Below the pieces are notes generated by a model. That model saw only the letters and a list, made by a program, of their open reading frames with translations. It was not told where the DNA came from and did no database searches. Shown here one piece after another: positions 15,978 through 23,719 of a stretch of DNA of 30,113 nucleotides (position 1 is its first letter; each line of letters begins with the position of its first letter). The position numbers and the translations under genes are program-made. Source of the DNA: an uncultured Alistipes sp. (GTDB lineage Bacteria > Bacteroidota > Bacteroidia > Bacteroidales > Rikenellaceae). The DNA lies in NCBI RefSeq assembly GCF_902388705.1, contig NZ_CABMQJ010000026.1, forward strand, positions 1-30,113, given 5' to 3'.

Positions 15978-17651
15978 TTATCCGTGCGCCAAATCGGTGT
16001 TGTGCACGCCCAGCACCGCACGGCCCGAGGGTTCGTTCATGTCGCGGAACGCCTTGTCCCAGGCCAGCGCCTCGGCCGTGCTGCACGCAACGGAAGGCAC
16101 CGAGGGCACGCACTGCGCCGCAGTATGCGACGGGAAGTGCTCCTCGAAAATCGTACGGTAGTAATACTCCTCCTTGTTGCGGGGCGGATTAATCGGGAAA
16201 CGCTCCGCGGCATGCTCCATCTCGCGGTCGGAAACCGCTTCGGCGGTGAGCTGCTTGAGGGTGTCGATCCAGTTGTAGCCCACGCCGTCGGAGAACTGCT
16301 CCTTCTGCCGCCACACGATTTCGGCGGGCAGCATGTCCTCGAAAGCCTTGCGCAGAATCCACTTCTCGATATGCCCGTCCCCGGCCATCTTCGCCGCCGG
16401 GTTGATGCGCATCGCCACGTCGAGGAACTCCTTGTCCAGAAACGGCACACGCCCCTCGACGCCCCACGCCGAAAGCGACTTGTTGGCCCGCAGGCAGTCG
16501 TAAAGGTGCAGCTTGCCTATCTTGCGCACGGTTTCCTCATGAAAGGCGCGCGCGTCGGGAGCCTTGTGGAAATAGAGGTAGCCGCCGAAAATCTCGTCCG
16601 CCCCCTCGCCCGAAAGCACCATCTTGATACCCATCGACTTGATGACGCGCGCCAGCAGGTACATCGGCGTGGAGGCGCGCACGGTGGTCACGTCGTAGGT
16701 TTCGATGAAGTAAATCACGTCGCGCACGGCATCCAGCCCCTCCTGCACGGTATAGTTGATTTCGTGGTGGACGGTGCCGATATGGTCGGCCACTTTGCGG
16801 GCGGCCGCCAGGTCGGGCGCCCCTTTCAGGCCGATGGCGAACGAGTGCAGCTGCGGCCACCACGCCCGGTCGCGGTCGTTCGATTCGACGCGGCGGTCGG
16901 CATACTTCTTGGCGATGGCCGAGATGATCGACGAGTCGAGTCCGCCCGAGAGCAGCACGCCGTAAGGCACGTCGGACATCAGCTGCCGCTTGACGGCGGC
17001 TTCGAGCGCCGCGCGCAGCGCCTGAATGTCGGCGCCGTTGTCTTTCACCGCATCGTACTCGAACCAGTCGCGTTTGTACCAGCGCACCATTTTCCCTTCC
17101 CGGCTCGACCAGTAATGGCCCGGCAGGAAAGGCCGGATGGTGCTGCACACCCCCTCGAGGGCTTTCTGCTCCGAGGCGACATAGAACTGTTCGTCCTTGT
17201 CCCAGCCGATGTAGAGCGGGATGACGCCGATCGGGTCGCGGGCAATCAGGTATTCGTCCTTCTCGATGTCGTACAGCGCGAAAGCGAAAATGCCGTTGAT
17301 TTTCTCCAGCAGTCCGACGCCCATTTTCCGGTAGAGCGGCAGGATCACCTCGCAATCCGAACCCGTCCGGAAGTCATACTCCCCGGCCAGCTCGGCGCGA
17401 ATCTCCTGATGGTTGTAAATCTCGCCGTTGACGGCCAGCACCTGCTTCCCGTCACTGCTGAAAAGGGGCTGTCCGCCCGACTGGGGATCGACGATCGACA
17501 GCCGCTCGTGGGAAAGAATCGCCCGCTCGCCACAGTAGACCCCCGACCAGTCGGGGCCGCGGTGCCGGATGTTTTTCGACATTTTCAGTACCTGCGTACG
17601 CAGTGCATCCGATTTCTGCCTGATGTCAAATAGTCCTACGAAACCACACAT
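15978..17651 (-). CDS. asnB: Asparagine synthase B (glutamine-hydrolysing)
   Basis: AsnB makes asparagine from aspartate, ATP and glutamine-derived ammonia. The 557-residue product matches the E. coli enzyme in length. Cys2 (MCGFVGLFDI) is the glutaminase nucleophile after Met removal. RHRGPDWSG (29-37) and NGEIYNHQEIR (75-85) complete the class II amidotransferase domain. The synthetase domain has the PP-loop SGGLDSS (235-241), SGEGADEIFGGYLYFHKAP and GRVPFLDKEFLDVAMR. It lies 209 bp behind ilvC on the same strand, separated by a weak terminator-like stem and two GC-rich hairpins. No consensus promoter is seen just upstream, so it may be read partly from the ilv operon. The region directly upstream is AT-rich. 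Confidence 0.96.
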   Translation of the reverse strand: MCGFVGLFDIRQKSDALRTQVLKMSKNIRHRGPDWSGVYCGERAILSHERLSIVDPQSGGQPLFSSDGKQVLAVNGEIYNHQEIRAELAGEYDFRTGSDCEVILPLYRKMGVGLLEKINGIFAFALYDIEKDEYLIARDPIGVIPLYIGWDKDEQFYVASEQKALEGVCSTIRPFLPGHYWSSREGKMVRWYKRDWFEYDAVKDNGADIQALRAALEAAVKRQLMSDVPYGVLLSGGLDSSIISAIAKKYADRRVESNDRDRAWWPQLHSFAIGLKGAPDLAAARKVADHIGTVHHEINYTVQEGLDAVRDVIYFIETYDVTTVRASTPMYLLARVIKSMGIKMVLSGEGADEIFGGYLYFHKAPDARAFHEETVRKIGKLHLYDCLRANKSLSAWGVEGRVPFLDKEFLDVAMRINPAAKMAGDGHIEKWILRKAFEDMLPAEIVWRQKEQFSDGVGYNWIDTLKQLTAEAVSDREMEHAAERFPINPPRNKEEYYYRTIFEEHFPSHTAAQCVPSVPSVACSTAEALAWDKAFRDMNEPSGRAVLGVHNTDLAHG

Positions 17652-17698
17652 AGATTGATTGTTGTTGTATTATTACGTTACAAAACTGTTAATTGCCG

Positions 17699-17768
17699 GT
17701 CGCCTGCATCCCGCGGGGCAAATCCCGCGGCGGCGACACCAAGCCCCCGCCCGGGGCAGGGGGTTTGG
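17699..17768 (-). promoter_or_regulatory. Two adjacent GC-rich hairpins in the ilvC-asnB gap
   Basis: One compound stem pairs GTCGCC (17699-17704) with GGCGAC (17732-17737) around an inner CCGCGGG/CCCGCGG stem (17711-17717 with 17724-17730). Directly beside it, CCAAGCCCCC (17739-17748) pairs with GGGGGTTTGG (17759-17768). They lie 48 bases upstream of asnB. A weaker stem at about 17843-17857, followed on the minus strand by TTTTT, sits just behind ilvC and may be its terminator. The hairpins could be an asnB leader structure, part of a termination region, or a copy of an intergenic repeat family. Confidence 0.45.
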
Positions 17769-17860
17769 GGGTAGGCCGGACTCACAAACGACGCCGGGGG
17801 CGGCGAATACGACCGGACGGAGCGCTAAACGGAATGAAAAAGCCGCCGGCGCCCGGGGTA

Positions 17861-18907
17861 TCAGTTGTTCTCGGGGCGGAGCTTGCGCACCACGGCGCCC
17901 GTCTGCCACATCTCGCTCTCCCGCATCTCGCGCAGCTCCTCGTTGAGTTTCTCGCGGTAATCGGGCTTGCTGTTCAAATCGATCGACCGCTGGGCCTCGT
18001 TGCCGGCGGCGACCTCACGGTAAAGCTCCTCGAAGACGGGTTTCGTCGCGTCGCGGAAACGCTTCCACCAATCCAGCGCGCCGCGCTGTGCGGTGGTCGA
18101 ACAGTTGGCGTACATCCAATCCATGCCGTTCTCGGCCACCAGCGGCATGAGCGACTGCGTCAGCTCCTCGACCGTTTCGTTGAAAGCCTCCGAAGGGGTG
18201 TGTCCGTTCGCACGCAGCGTATCGTACTGGGCGGCGAAAATACCCTGTATGGCACCCATCAGCGTACCGCGCTCGCCCGTCAGGTCGGAATACACCTCCC
18301 GCTTGAAGTCGGTTTCGAACAGGTAGCCCGAACCTACGCCGATGCCCAGCGCCACCACACGCTCGAAAGCGCGCCCCGTAGCGTCCTGGAAAACCGCGTA
18401 GCTCGAGTTCAGGCCGCGGCCCTGCAGGAACATGCGGCGCAGCGAAGTGCCCGAGCCCTTGGGGGCAATCAGGATTACGTCGACGTCGGCCGGGGGCACG
18501 ATGCCCGTGCGCTCCTTGTAGGTGATGCCGAATCCGTGCGAGAAATAGAGCGCCTTGCCCGGCGTGAGGTGTTTGCGGATGGTCGGCCATACGGCGATCT
18601 GTCCCGCGTCCGACAGCAGGTACTGGATAATCGTGGCGCGCTCGGCGGCCTCTTCGATTCCGAAAAGGGTCTTGCCCGGCTCCCAGCCGTCGGCAACGGC
18701 CTTGTCCCAGCTTTTGCTGCCCTCGCGCTGGCCTACGATGACGTTGAACCCGTTGTCCTTGAGGTTGAGCGACTGCCCCGGCCCCTGCACGCCGTAGCCG
18801 ATTACGGCGATGGTTTCGTTTTTCAGTACCTCGCGCGCTTTCTCCAGGGGAAACTCCTCGCGTGTAACGACATTCTCTTCAACGCCGCCGAAATTAATCT
18901 GTGCCAT
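17861..18907 (-). CDS. ilvC: Ketol-acid reductoisomerase IlvC (class I)
   Basis: IlvC isomerises and reduces 2-acetolactate and 2-aceto-2-hydroxybutyrate to the dihydroxy acids of valine/leucine and isoleucine synthesis, using Mg2+ and usually NADPH. The 348-residue length is class I. The nucleotide-binding loop is IAVIGYGVQGPGQSLNLKD (33-51) followed by VGQREGSKSW. Further motifs include LIAPKGSGTSLR and DLTGERGTLMGAIQG with the metal-binding acidic residues, and AFNETVEELTQSLMPLV. The GPGQ form of the loop differs from the more common GSQGHA. It is the fourth gene of ilvD-ilvB-ilvN-ilvC, 35 bases behind ilvN, and should be controlled by the attenuator in front of ilvD. Confidence 0.97.
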   Translation of the reverse strand: MAQINFGGVEENVVTREEFPLEKAREVLKNETIAVIGYGVQGPGQSLNLKDNGFNVIVGQREGSKSWDKAVADGWEPGKTLFGIEEAAERATIIQYLLSDAGQIAVWPTIRKHLTPGKALYFSHGFGITYKERTGIVPPADVDVILIAPKGSGTSLRRMFLQGRGLNSSYAVFQDATGRAFERVVALGIGVGSGYLFETDFKREVYSDLTGERGTLMGAIQGIFAAQYDTLRANGHTPSEAFNETVEELTQSLMPLVAENGMDWMYANCSTTAQRGALDWWKRFRDATKPVFEELYREVAAGNEAQRSIDLNSKPDYREKLNEELREMRESEMWQTGAVVRKLRPENN

Positions 18908-18942
18908 AGTTCTGTAAGTTTAAAAGTTTGTATTGAATTCGT

Positions 18943-19461
18943 TTATTGCCTGATTCGTTCGAGCTCCTCGAGGTACTCGTTCAGCAGCTCGCGCCGCGAC
19001 TTGATGATGGCTACCGTGCCGCTGCGCACGAACTGCTGCACGCCGTAGGGCTGCAGCAGCCGGAACAGCGCCTGCGTTTCTGCCTTGTGCCCGGTCTTCT
19101 CGACGACGATATAGTCGTCGTCTATCTCCAGGATGCGGACATTGTGCTCACGCACGAGCTTCTCGACGTTGCGGCTGCGGGTCACCTTGTAAAGGGCGAT
19201 CTCCTGCTGCACGACCTCCCCGGCCGTGTAGACGAACACTTTCAGCACGTCGATTCGCTTTTCGACCTGGCGGGCGAGTTTCTCGACCCGGTCGGCTTCG
19301 GTGCGCACGACAATCGTGAACTTGTGAATGCCCGCCAGCGCCGACTCGGAGGTCGTCAGGCTCTCGATGTTGACGTTGCGGCAGGTGAAGACCGTGGTGA
19401 TCTGGCTCAGCAGACCCACTTTGTTTTCCGAAAAAACGGTGATGATATACTCCTGTTCCAT
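18943..19461 (-). CDS. ilvN: Acetolactate synthase small (regulatory) subunit IlvN
   Basis: This subunit activates IlvB and confers feedback inhibition by valine. The 172-residue product begins with an ACT domain (YIITVFSENKVGLLSQITTV, then RNVNIESLTTSES, about residues 4-75). The second domain has KVTRSRNVEKLV and YGVQQFVRSGTVAI, as in IlvH/IlvN long forms. It lies 12 bases behind ilvB, so subunits are made from one message. The protein ends in a charged helix (ELLNEYLEELERIRQ). Confidence 0.96.
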   Translation of the reverse strand: MEQEYIITVFSENKVGLLSQITTVFTCRNVNIESLTTSESALAGIHKFTIVVRTEADRVEKLARQVEKRIDVLKVFVYTAGEVVQQEIALYKVTRSRNVEKLVREHNVRILEIDDDYIVVEKTGHKAETQALFRLLQPYGVQQFVRSGTVAIIKSRRELLNEYLEELERIRQ

Positions 19462-19473
19462 ATGTCGCTCGAT

Positions 19474-21201
19474 TTACTCCAGTCGGATTGCCGATACGGG
19501 CGCCCCGGCAGGCACCATCGGGAAAACATTCTCGTCGCTTTCGACACGCACCTCCAGCAGGAAGGCACCCGCACAGGCCTGCATTTCGGCCACGGCTTCG
19601 GCGAGCTCCTCGCGCCGCTCGACACAACGGTAGGCGATGCCGTTGCCGCGTGCAATCAGCCCGAAATCGGGATTCGCCAGCTCGGTGAACGAATAGCGGC
19701 GGTCGTAAAAAAGATCCTGCCACTGCCGCACCATGCCGAGGAACGAGTTGTTCAGCAGGACGATTTTCACCGCGATTTGCGACTGGAAAATCGTACCCAG
19801 CTCCTGAATGGTCATCTGCAGGCCGCCGTCGCCGGCAAAGAGGCACACCTCGCGCTCGGGAGCTCCCAGTTTGGCGCCGATGGCCGCCGGGAGCCCGAAG
19901 CCCATCGTCCCGAGCCCGCCCGAAGTCACCATGCTGCGGCTGCGGCGGAACCCGAAGTAGCGCGCGGCGAACATCTGCTGCTGTCCCACGTCGGTCACCA
20001 GCACGGCGTCGTTGTCGTAGGCGCGGGCCACCGCATCGACCGCCTCGCCCATGCGGATACGGCCTCCGCCCGGGGCAAGGGCTTTCCTGATTACCGCCTC
20101 GTATTCGACCTTGTCGCAGGCGCGGAAGCCTTCGATCCACGCCCCGTGTTCGGCGGCCCGAATCCGCGCCGTCAGCAGCGGAAGGGTCTGTTTCACGTCG
20201 CCGACCAGCGCCACGTCGGCATGTACGATTTTATCTATCTCGGCCGGGTCTATCTCCAGGTGGATAATCTTCGCATTGGCGCCGAACGCGGCGGGGTTTC
20301 CCGTCACGCGGTCGTCGAAACGCATGCCCACGGCGACCAGCAGGTCGCACTCCCGATTCTTGATGTTGGGCCCGTAGTTGCCGTGCATGCCCAGCATGCC
20401 GACGTACTGCGGCAAATCGCTCGGCAGGGCCGACAGCCCCAGCAGCGTCGAGGCCGCCGGCATGCCGCTCTTTTCGAGGAAAGCGCGCATTTCGGCCTCG
20501 GCGTTCCCGAGGATGACGCCCTGTCCCACCATCACCAGCGGACGCTGCGCCGCGTCGATGAGCCGCACCGCCTCGGCGATACCGGCCTCATCGGGCACGG
20601 TCGCGGGAACGTAGCTGCGGATGGAGGTGATTTTCTCGTAGCGGAAAGGCGCCGTCCCGCACTGCGCGTCCTTGGTAATGTCGACGACTACAGGCCCCGG
20701 ACGCCCCGAGCGGGCGATATAGAACGCCTTGGCAATCGCCCCGGGAATATCTTCGGTACGCTTGACCTGGCAGTTCCACTTGGTAACGGCCTGCGTGATG
20801 CCCACGAAATTGGTTTCCTGGAATGCATCGGTGCCCAGCAGCGACGAGCCCACCTGCCCGGTCACGAGCACCAGCGGCGTGGAGTCCATCAGCGCGTCGG
20901 CCAGTCCGGTCACGGTATTCGTAGCCCCGGGGCCGGAGGTGACCAGGCACACCCCGACGCGGCCGCTCACGCGGGCGTAGCCCTGTGCGGCGTGCACGGC
21001 GCCCTGTTCATGGCGGACAAGGATGTGGCGCAGGCGGTCGCGGTAGTCGTAAAGGGCGTCGTATACGGGAATGATCGCGCCTCCGGGATACCCGAAAAGG
21101 GTATCGACCCCCTCGCGCAGGAACGATTCGATGAGGGCCTGCGACCCCGTGATACAGGGAGCGGGCTGTTCCCCGGCTTTAATCTTTTCGGTCGTATTCA
21201 T
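19474..21201 (-). CDS. ilvB: Acetolactate synthase large (catalytic) subunit IlvB
   Basis: IlvB condenses two pyruvates, or pyruvate with 2-oxobutyrate, using thiamine diphosphate, FAD and Mg2+. The 575-residue product has the expected three-domain plan. The N-terminal GVDTLFGYPGGAIIPVYDAL and catalytic Glu65 in RHEQGAVHAA come first. A central FAD domain follows with GMRFDDRVTGNP. The C-terminal diphosphate/Mg2+ motif starts FAGDGGLQMTIQELGTI and ends NNSFLGMVRQWQ. It is preceded by ilvD with a 15-base gap and followed by ilvN after 12 bases. The presence of IlvN marks it as the anabolic enzyme, not a catabolic AlsS. Confidence 0.97.
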   Translation of the reverse strand: MNTTEKIKAGEQPAPCITGSQALIESFLREGVDTLFGYPGGAIIPVYDALYDYRDRLRHILVRHEQGAVHAAQGYARVSGRVGVCLVTSGPGATNTVTGLADALMDSTPLVLVTGQVGSSLLGTDAFQETNFVGITQAVTKWNCQVKRTEDIPGAIAKAFYIARSGRPGPVVVDITKDAQCGTAPFRYEKITSIRSYVPATVPDEAGIAEAVRLIDAAQRPLVMVGQGVILGNAEAEMRAFLEKSGMPAASTLLGLSALPSDLPQYVGMLGMHGNYGPNIKNRECDLLVAVGMRFDDRVTGNPAAFGANAKIIHLEIDPAEIDKIVHADVALVGDVKQTLPLLTARIRAAEHGAWIEGFRACDKVEYEAVIRKALAPGGGRIRMGEAVDAVARAYDNDAVLVTDVGQQQMFAARYFGFRRSRSMVTSGGLGTMGFGLPAAIGAKLGAPEREVCLFAGDGGLQMTIQELGTIFQSQIAVKIVLLNNSFLGMVRQWQDLFYDRRYSFTELANPDFGLIARGNGIAYRCVERREELAEAVAEMQACAGAFLLEVRVESDENVFPMVPAGAPVSAIRLE

Positions 21202-21216
21202 AGCTGTCCTGTTTGA

Positions 21217-23037
21217 TTATTCTTCATCGACGATTCGTACGGCTCCCCTGTCCGCCGAGCTTACCAGCTGCGCATAGGCGCGCAGCGACGCGGGAACACG
21301 GCGATCGCGCGACACGGGACGGAAACGCTTCTGCGCCGCCATGCGCGCAGCGATTTCGTCGTCGCCGACCACGAGGCGAATCGAGCGGTGGGGAATGTCG
21401 ATTTCGATTTCATCGCCCGTGCGGACGATGGCGATCTCCCCGCCCGACGCGGCTTCGGGCGACACGTGGCCGATCGAAAGGCCCGAGGTTCCGCCCGAGA
21501 AGCGCCCGTCGGTAATCAGCGCACAGGCTTTGTCGAGGTGTTTGGATTTGAGGTACGACGTGGGATAGAGCATCTCCTGCATGCCGGGGCCGCCTTTGGG
21601 ACCTTCGTAGCGGATGACGACCACGTCGCCAGCCTGCACCTCGTCGCCGAGGATGCCGTCGATGGCCTGCTCCTGCGACTCGTAGACGCGTGCCCGGCCG
21701 CGGAACACGAACAGCGATTCGTCGACGCCCGCCGTCTTGACGATACAGCCGCTGCGGGCGATGTTGCCCGTCAGCACGGCCAGCCCGCCGTCGCGGAAAT
21801 AGGCGTGTTCCATATCGCGGATACAGCCCGCGGTGCGGTCCGTGTCGAGTTCGTCGTAATAGGTATGCTGTGCGCCCAGCTCCCGGCTGTAAAGTCCTGC
21901 CGGAGCGCTCGCACAACGGCGTTTTGACTCCTGCTCGACCGTGTCGCTGCGCACGTCGCAGGCGGCGATGGCACGGGCCAGCGTGCGGCCGTCGACACGC
22001 CCGGCCGTGGTATCGAGCAGTCCCGCGCGGGCGAGCTCGCCCAGAATCGACAGGATGCCGCCGGCGCGGTTCACGTCCTGGATATGGTAATGCGAATTGG
22101 GCGCCACCTTGCACAGCACGGGCACCCGGCGCGAAAGGCGGTCGATGTCCTGCATCGTGAAATCCACGCCGGCCTCGTGGGCCACGGCCAGCAGGTGCAG
22201 CACCGTATTGGTCGAGCCGCCCATGGCGATGTCGAGCGACATGGCGTTCTCGAAGGCGGCTTTCGTGGCAATCGAACGCGGGAGCACCGAATCGTCCCCC
22301 TCGAAATAGTAGCGCTCGGCGTTGCGGACGATGAGCGCCGCGGCCTGTTCGAACAGGCGGCGGCGGTTGGCGTGCGTGGCGACAATCGTGCCGTTTCCCG
22401 GCAGCGAGAGCCCCAGCGCCTCGGTTAGGCAGTTCATCGAGTTGGCCGTGAACATCCCCGAGCACGAGCCGCACCCGGGACAGGCGCAGCGTTCGACGCG
22501 CGCCACCTCCTCGTCGCTGCAACCCTTGTCGGCGGCCATCACCATGGCGTCGATCAAATCGAGCGCGCGGTCGCCCATGCGCCCCGCCTCCATCGGCCCG
22601 CCCGACACGAATACGGTGGGAATATCGAGCCGCATCGCGGCCATCAGCATGCCGGGGGTAATCTTGTCGCAGTTCGAGATGCAGACCAGCGCGTCGACCT
22701 TGTGGGCGTTGGCCATATATTCGACACTGTCGGCGATGATTTCACGCGACGGCAGCGAGTAAAGCATACCGTCGTGGCCCATGGCGATGCCGTCGTCGAC
22801 GGCAATGGTGTTGAACTCCGCCGCAAAACAGCCGAGCGCCTCGATGCGCGCCTTGACATACTGCCCGATTTCATGCAGGTGCACATGCCCCGGCACCAGC
22901 TGGGTGAACGAATTGGCAATGCCGATAACCGGGCGGCCGAACTGCTCCTCCCGCATTCCGTTGGCACGCCAGAGGCTCCTGGCCCCGGCCATGCGGCGTC
23001 CCGTCATCGTGACGGCGCTTTTGAGTGGGTGTTTCAT
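21217..23037 (-). CDS. ilvD: Dihydroxy-acid dehydratase IlvD
   Basis: IlvD dehydrates the dihydroxy acids to the 2-oxo acids that precede valine, leucine and isoleucine. The 606-residue product is close to the E. coli length and pattern. TMTGRRMAGARSLWRANGM opens the protein, FNTIAVDDGIAMGHDGMLYS follows near 75-94, and iron-sulfur cysteines are expected at Cys123 (CISNCDKITPG) and Cys192 (CPGCGSCSGMFTANSMNC). The C-terminal half has YEGPKGGPGMQEMLYPTS and DGRFSGGTSGLSIGHVSPEA. It is the first gene of ilvDBNC. Its 5' region contains a promoter, a Val/Ile/Leu-rich leader peptide and an attenuator, listed separately, so the operon should respond to charging of branched-chain tRNAs. Confidence 0.97.
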   Translation of the reverse strand: MKHPLKSAVTMTGRRMAGARSLWRANGMREEQFGRPVIGIANSFTQLVPGHVHLHEIGQYVKARIEALGCFAAEFNTIAVDDGIAMGHDGMLYSLPSREIIADSVEYMANAHKVDALVCISNCDKITPGMLMAAMRLDIPTVFVSGGPMEAGRMGDRALDLIDAMVMAADKGCSDEEVARVERCACPGCGSCSGMFTANSMNCLTEALGLSLPGNGTIVATHANRRRLFEQAAALIVRNAERYYFEGDDSVLPRSIATKAAFENAMSLDIAMGGSTNTVLHLLAVAHEAGVDFTMQDIDRLSRRVPVLCKVAPNSHYHIQDVNRAGGILSILGELARAGLLDTTAGRVDGRTLARAIAACDVRSDTVEQESKRRCASAPAGLYSRELGAQHTYYDELDTDRTAGCIRDMEHAYFRDGGLAVLTGNIARSGCIVKTAGVDESLFVFRGRARVYESQEQAIDGILGDEVQAGDVVVIRYEGPKGGPGMQEMLYPTSYLKSKHLDKACALITDGRFSGGTSGLSIGHVSPEAASGGEIAIVRTGDEIEIDIPHRSIRLVVGDDEIAARMAAQKRFRPVSRDRRVPASLRAYAQLVSSADRGAVRIVDEE

Positions 23038-23070
23038 GTCTTCTCTTTTTCAACGTATCCCGTGCGGCCT

Positions 23071-23107
23071 GAAAACAAGAAAACCTTTCTCCTGGGAGAA
23101 AGGCTCT
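23071..23107 (-). terminator. Attenuator terminator of the ilvDBNC leader (segments 3:4)
   Basis: On the minus strand CCTTTCTCC (23103-23095) pairs with GGAGAAAGG (23092-23084) and is followed by the T-rich run TTTTCTTGTTTT (23083-23072). The run can extend the stem by a few A-U and G-U pairs. Although the 9-bp repeat has a nominal 2-base loop, the innermost pair would open. It lies 34 bases before ilvD, so termination here would prevent transcription of the operon. Confidence 0.88.
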
Positions 23108-23140
23108 ATACTATTATCCTATACGCATCACCTTTCTCCC
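23094..23140 (-). promoter_or_regulatory. Antiterminator of the ilvDBNC leader (segments 2:3)
   Basis: GGGAGAAAGG (23140-23131) is a perfect 10-bp complement of CCTTTCTCCC (23103-23094), the same bases that form the 5' arm of the terminator. The two folds are therefore mutually exclusive. Segment 2 begins one base after the leader-peptide stop codon (23144-23142), so a ribosome that finishes the peptide would cover it and allow termination. A ribosome stalled at the Val/Ile/Leu codons would leave it free to pair with segment 3. Confidence 0.85.
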
Positions 23141-23141
23141 G

Positions 23142-23201
23142 TTATCTCTCAAAGACGACGAGCAGCAGATTAATGACGTTGGTATACGAACAGTTCAGCA
23201 T
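23142..23201 (-). CDS. Candidate ilv attenuator leader peptide, 19 residues
   Basis: The predicted peptide is MLNCSYTNVINLLLVVFER. Eight of its 19 residues are Val, Ile or Leu, and seven of these fall in the eight-codon run VINLLLVV (codons 9-16, 23177-23154). The stop codon is immediately followed by the antiterminator segment. It starts about 25 bases after the likely transcription start of a consensus promoter and lies 104 bases before ilvD. No Shine-Dalgarno sequence is evident, as is usual in this phylum. Codon content, position and downstream alternative stems together strongly support a regulatory peptide analogous to, but not evidently homologous with, enteric ilv leader peptides. Confidence 0.87.
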   Translation of the reverse strand: MLNCSYTNVINLLLVVFER

Positions 23202-23232
23202 AAATAACCGTATTCGGGTAATGGTTTCGAAG

Positions 23233-23264
23233 CAAAGATAGGGATATAAAACCGTTTCTTCAAA
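23233..23264 (-). promoter_or_regulatory. Predicted promoter of the ilv leader and ilvDBNC
   Basis: On the minus strand TTTG (23264-23261) and TATCTTTG (23240-23233) are separated by 20 bases, an exact match to the Bacteroidota -33/-7 consensus. Initiation is expected near 23227, about 26 bases before the leader peptide. Confidence 0.85.
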
Positions 23265-23352
23265 ATAATTTTGAAAAAAATTTAATATTGTAACAATCCG
23301 GAAACAGATACCCCTCTTGCGGTTTATATCTCGCCGTATCGGACGCAGTTTA

Positions 23353-23539
23353 CTTACGATTTAAAACCGCATTTTTCCGCCTCAAACGCCATTTTACCGA
23401 AGTTTCCCGGAAATCCGCCCGTTTCGGGTGTGAAAAATATCTTACGATTTGTTTTTCAGACGGGTTGTTTCCGGCCTTTTCGGACTACTCCTATATATAA
23501 AAACCGGTTTCGGATGCATCTGCGGGCTGCTTACGATTT
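23353..23539 (+). repeat. Three direct copies of CTTACGATTT spaced 88 and 89 bp
   Basis: Exact copies lie at 23353-23362, 23441-23450 and 23530-23539, between the divergent ilv and thr promoters. The third ends 10 bases before the -33 box of the thr promoter. A CCGTTTCGG-like stretch precedes copies 2 and 3. Three chance copies of a 10-mer in 190 bp would be very unlikely. They could be regulator sites or degenerate remains of a tandem duplication. The remainder of 23265-23549 is AT-rich and shows no gene. Confidence 0.7.
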
Positions 23540-23549
23540 ATCACGCAGA

Positions 23550-23581
23550 TTTGGATATTAAAAAATTTTGTTTTATATTTG
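23550..23581 (+). promoter_or_regulatory. Predicted promoter of the thr leader and thrBC
   Basis: TTTG (23550-23553) and TATATTTG (23574-23581) are separated by 20 bases, an exact Bacteroidota -33/-7 match. Initiation is expected around 23586-23590, right at the first possible leader-peptide ATG. Confidence 0.85.
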
Positions 23582-23587
23582 CCCACG

Positions 23588-23719
23588 ATGAACATGAAAC
23601 GGAACAATACGACGGGCGAGGGACGCGGGACAACCTGCATCCCCGCAACGCGTATTACCTCCGCAATCGTCCTCTGCGCAACTACCACAACGACAACCAC
23701 AACCCCTGTGGGGGTGTAG
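23588..23719 (+). CDS. Candidate thr attenuator leader peptide (43 residues, or 41 from the second ATG)
   Basis: The frame begins MNMKRNNTTG and contains 14 Thr and 3 Ile residues. Codons 32-39 (23681-23704) are eight consecutive Thr codons, followed by Pro-Val-Gly-Val and a stop. The predicted transcription start is so close that the message may be leaderless from 23588, or translation may begin at the ATG at 23594 (MKRNNTTG). The Thr run forms the 5' arm of an intrinsic terminator that lies before thrB. This is functionally reminiscent of the enteric thr leader peptide, which is also Thr/Ile-rich. An overlapping frame at 23449-23787 is open but shows no such signal. Confidence 0.85.
   Translation: MNMKRNNTTGEGRGTTCIPATRITSAIVLCATTTTTTTTPVGV

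Noticed and set aside
15984..17633. 549-codon plus-strand frame opposite asnB
   Set aside because: Mirror frame of a clear asnB; no motifs of its own.
17652..17700. Asn-codon leader peptide before asnB
   Set aside because: The AAC AAC AAT stretch next to the asnB start has an in-frame stop just upstream and no initiating ATG.
18946..21216. 756-codon open frame on the plus strand opposite ilvB and ilvN
   Set aside because: It is antisense to two genes with unmistakable motifs; GC-rich third positions keep the opposite frame open. No start signal or recognisable domain.
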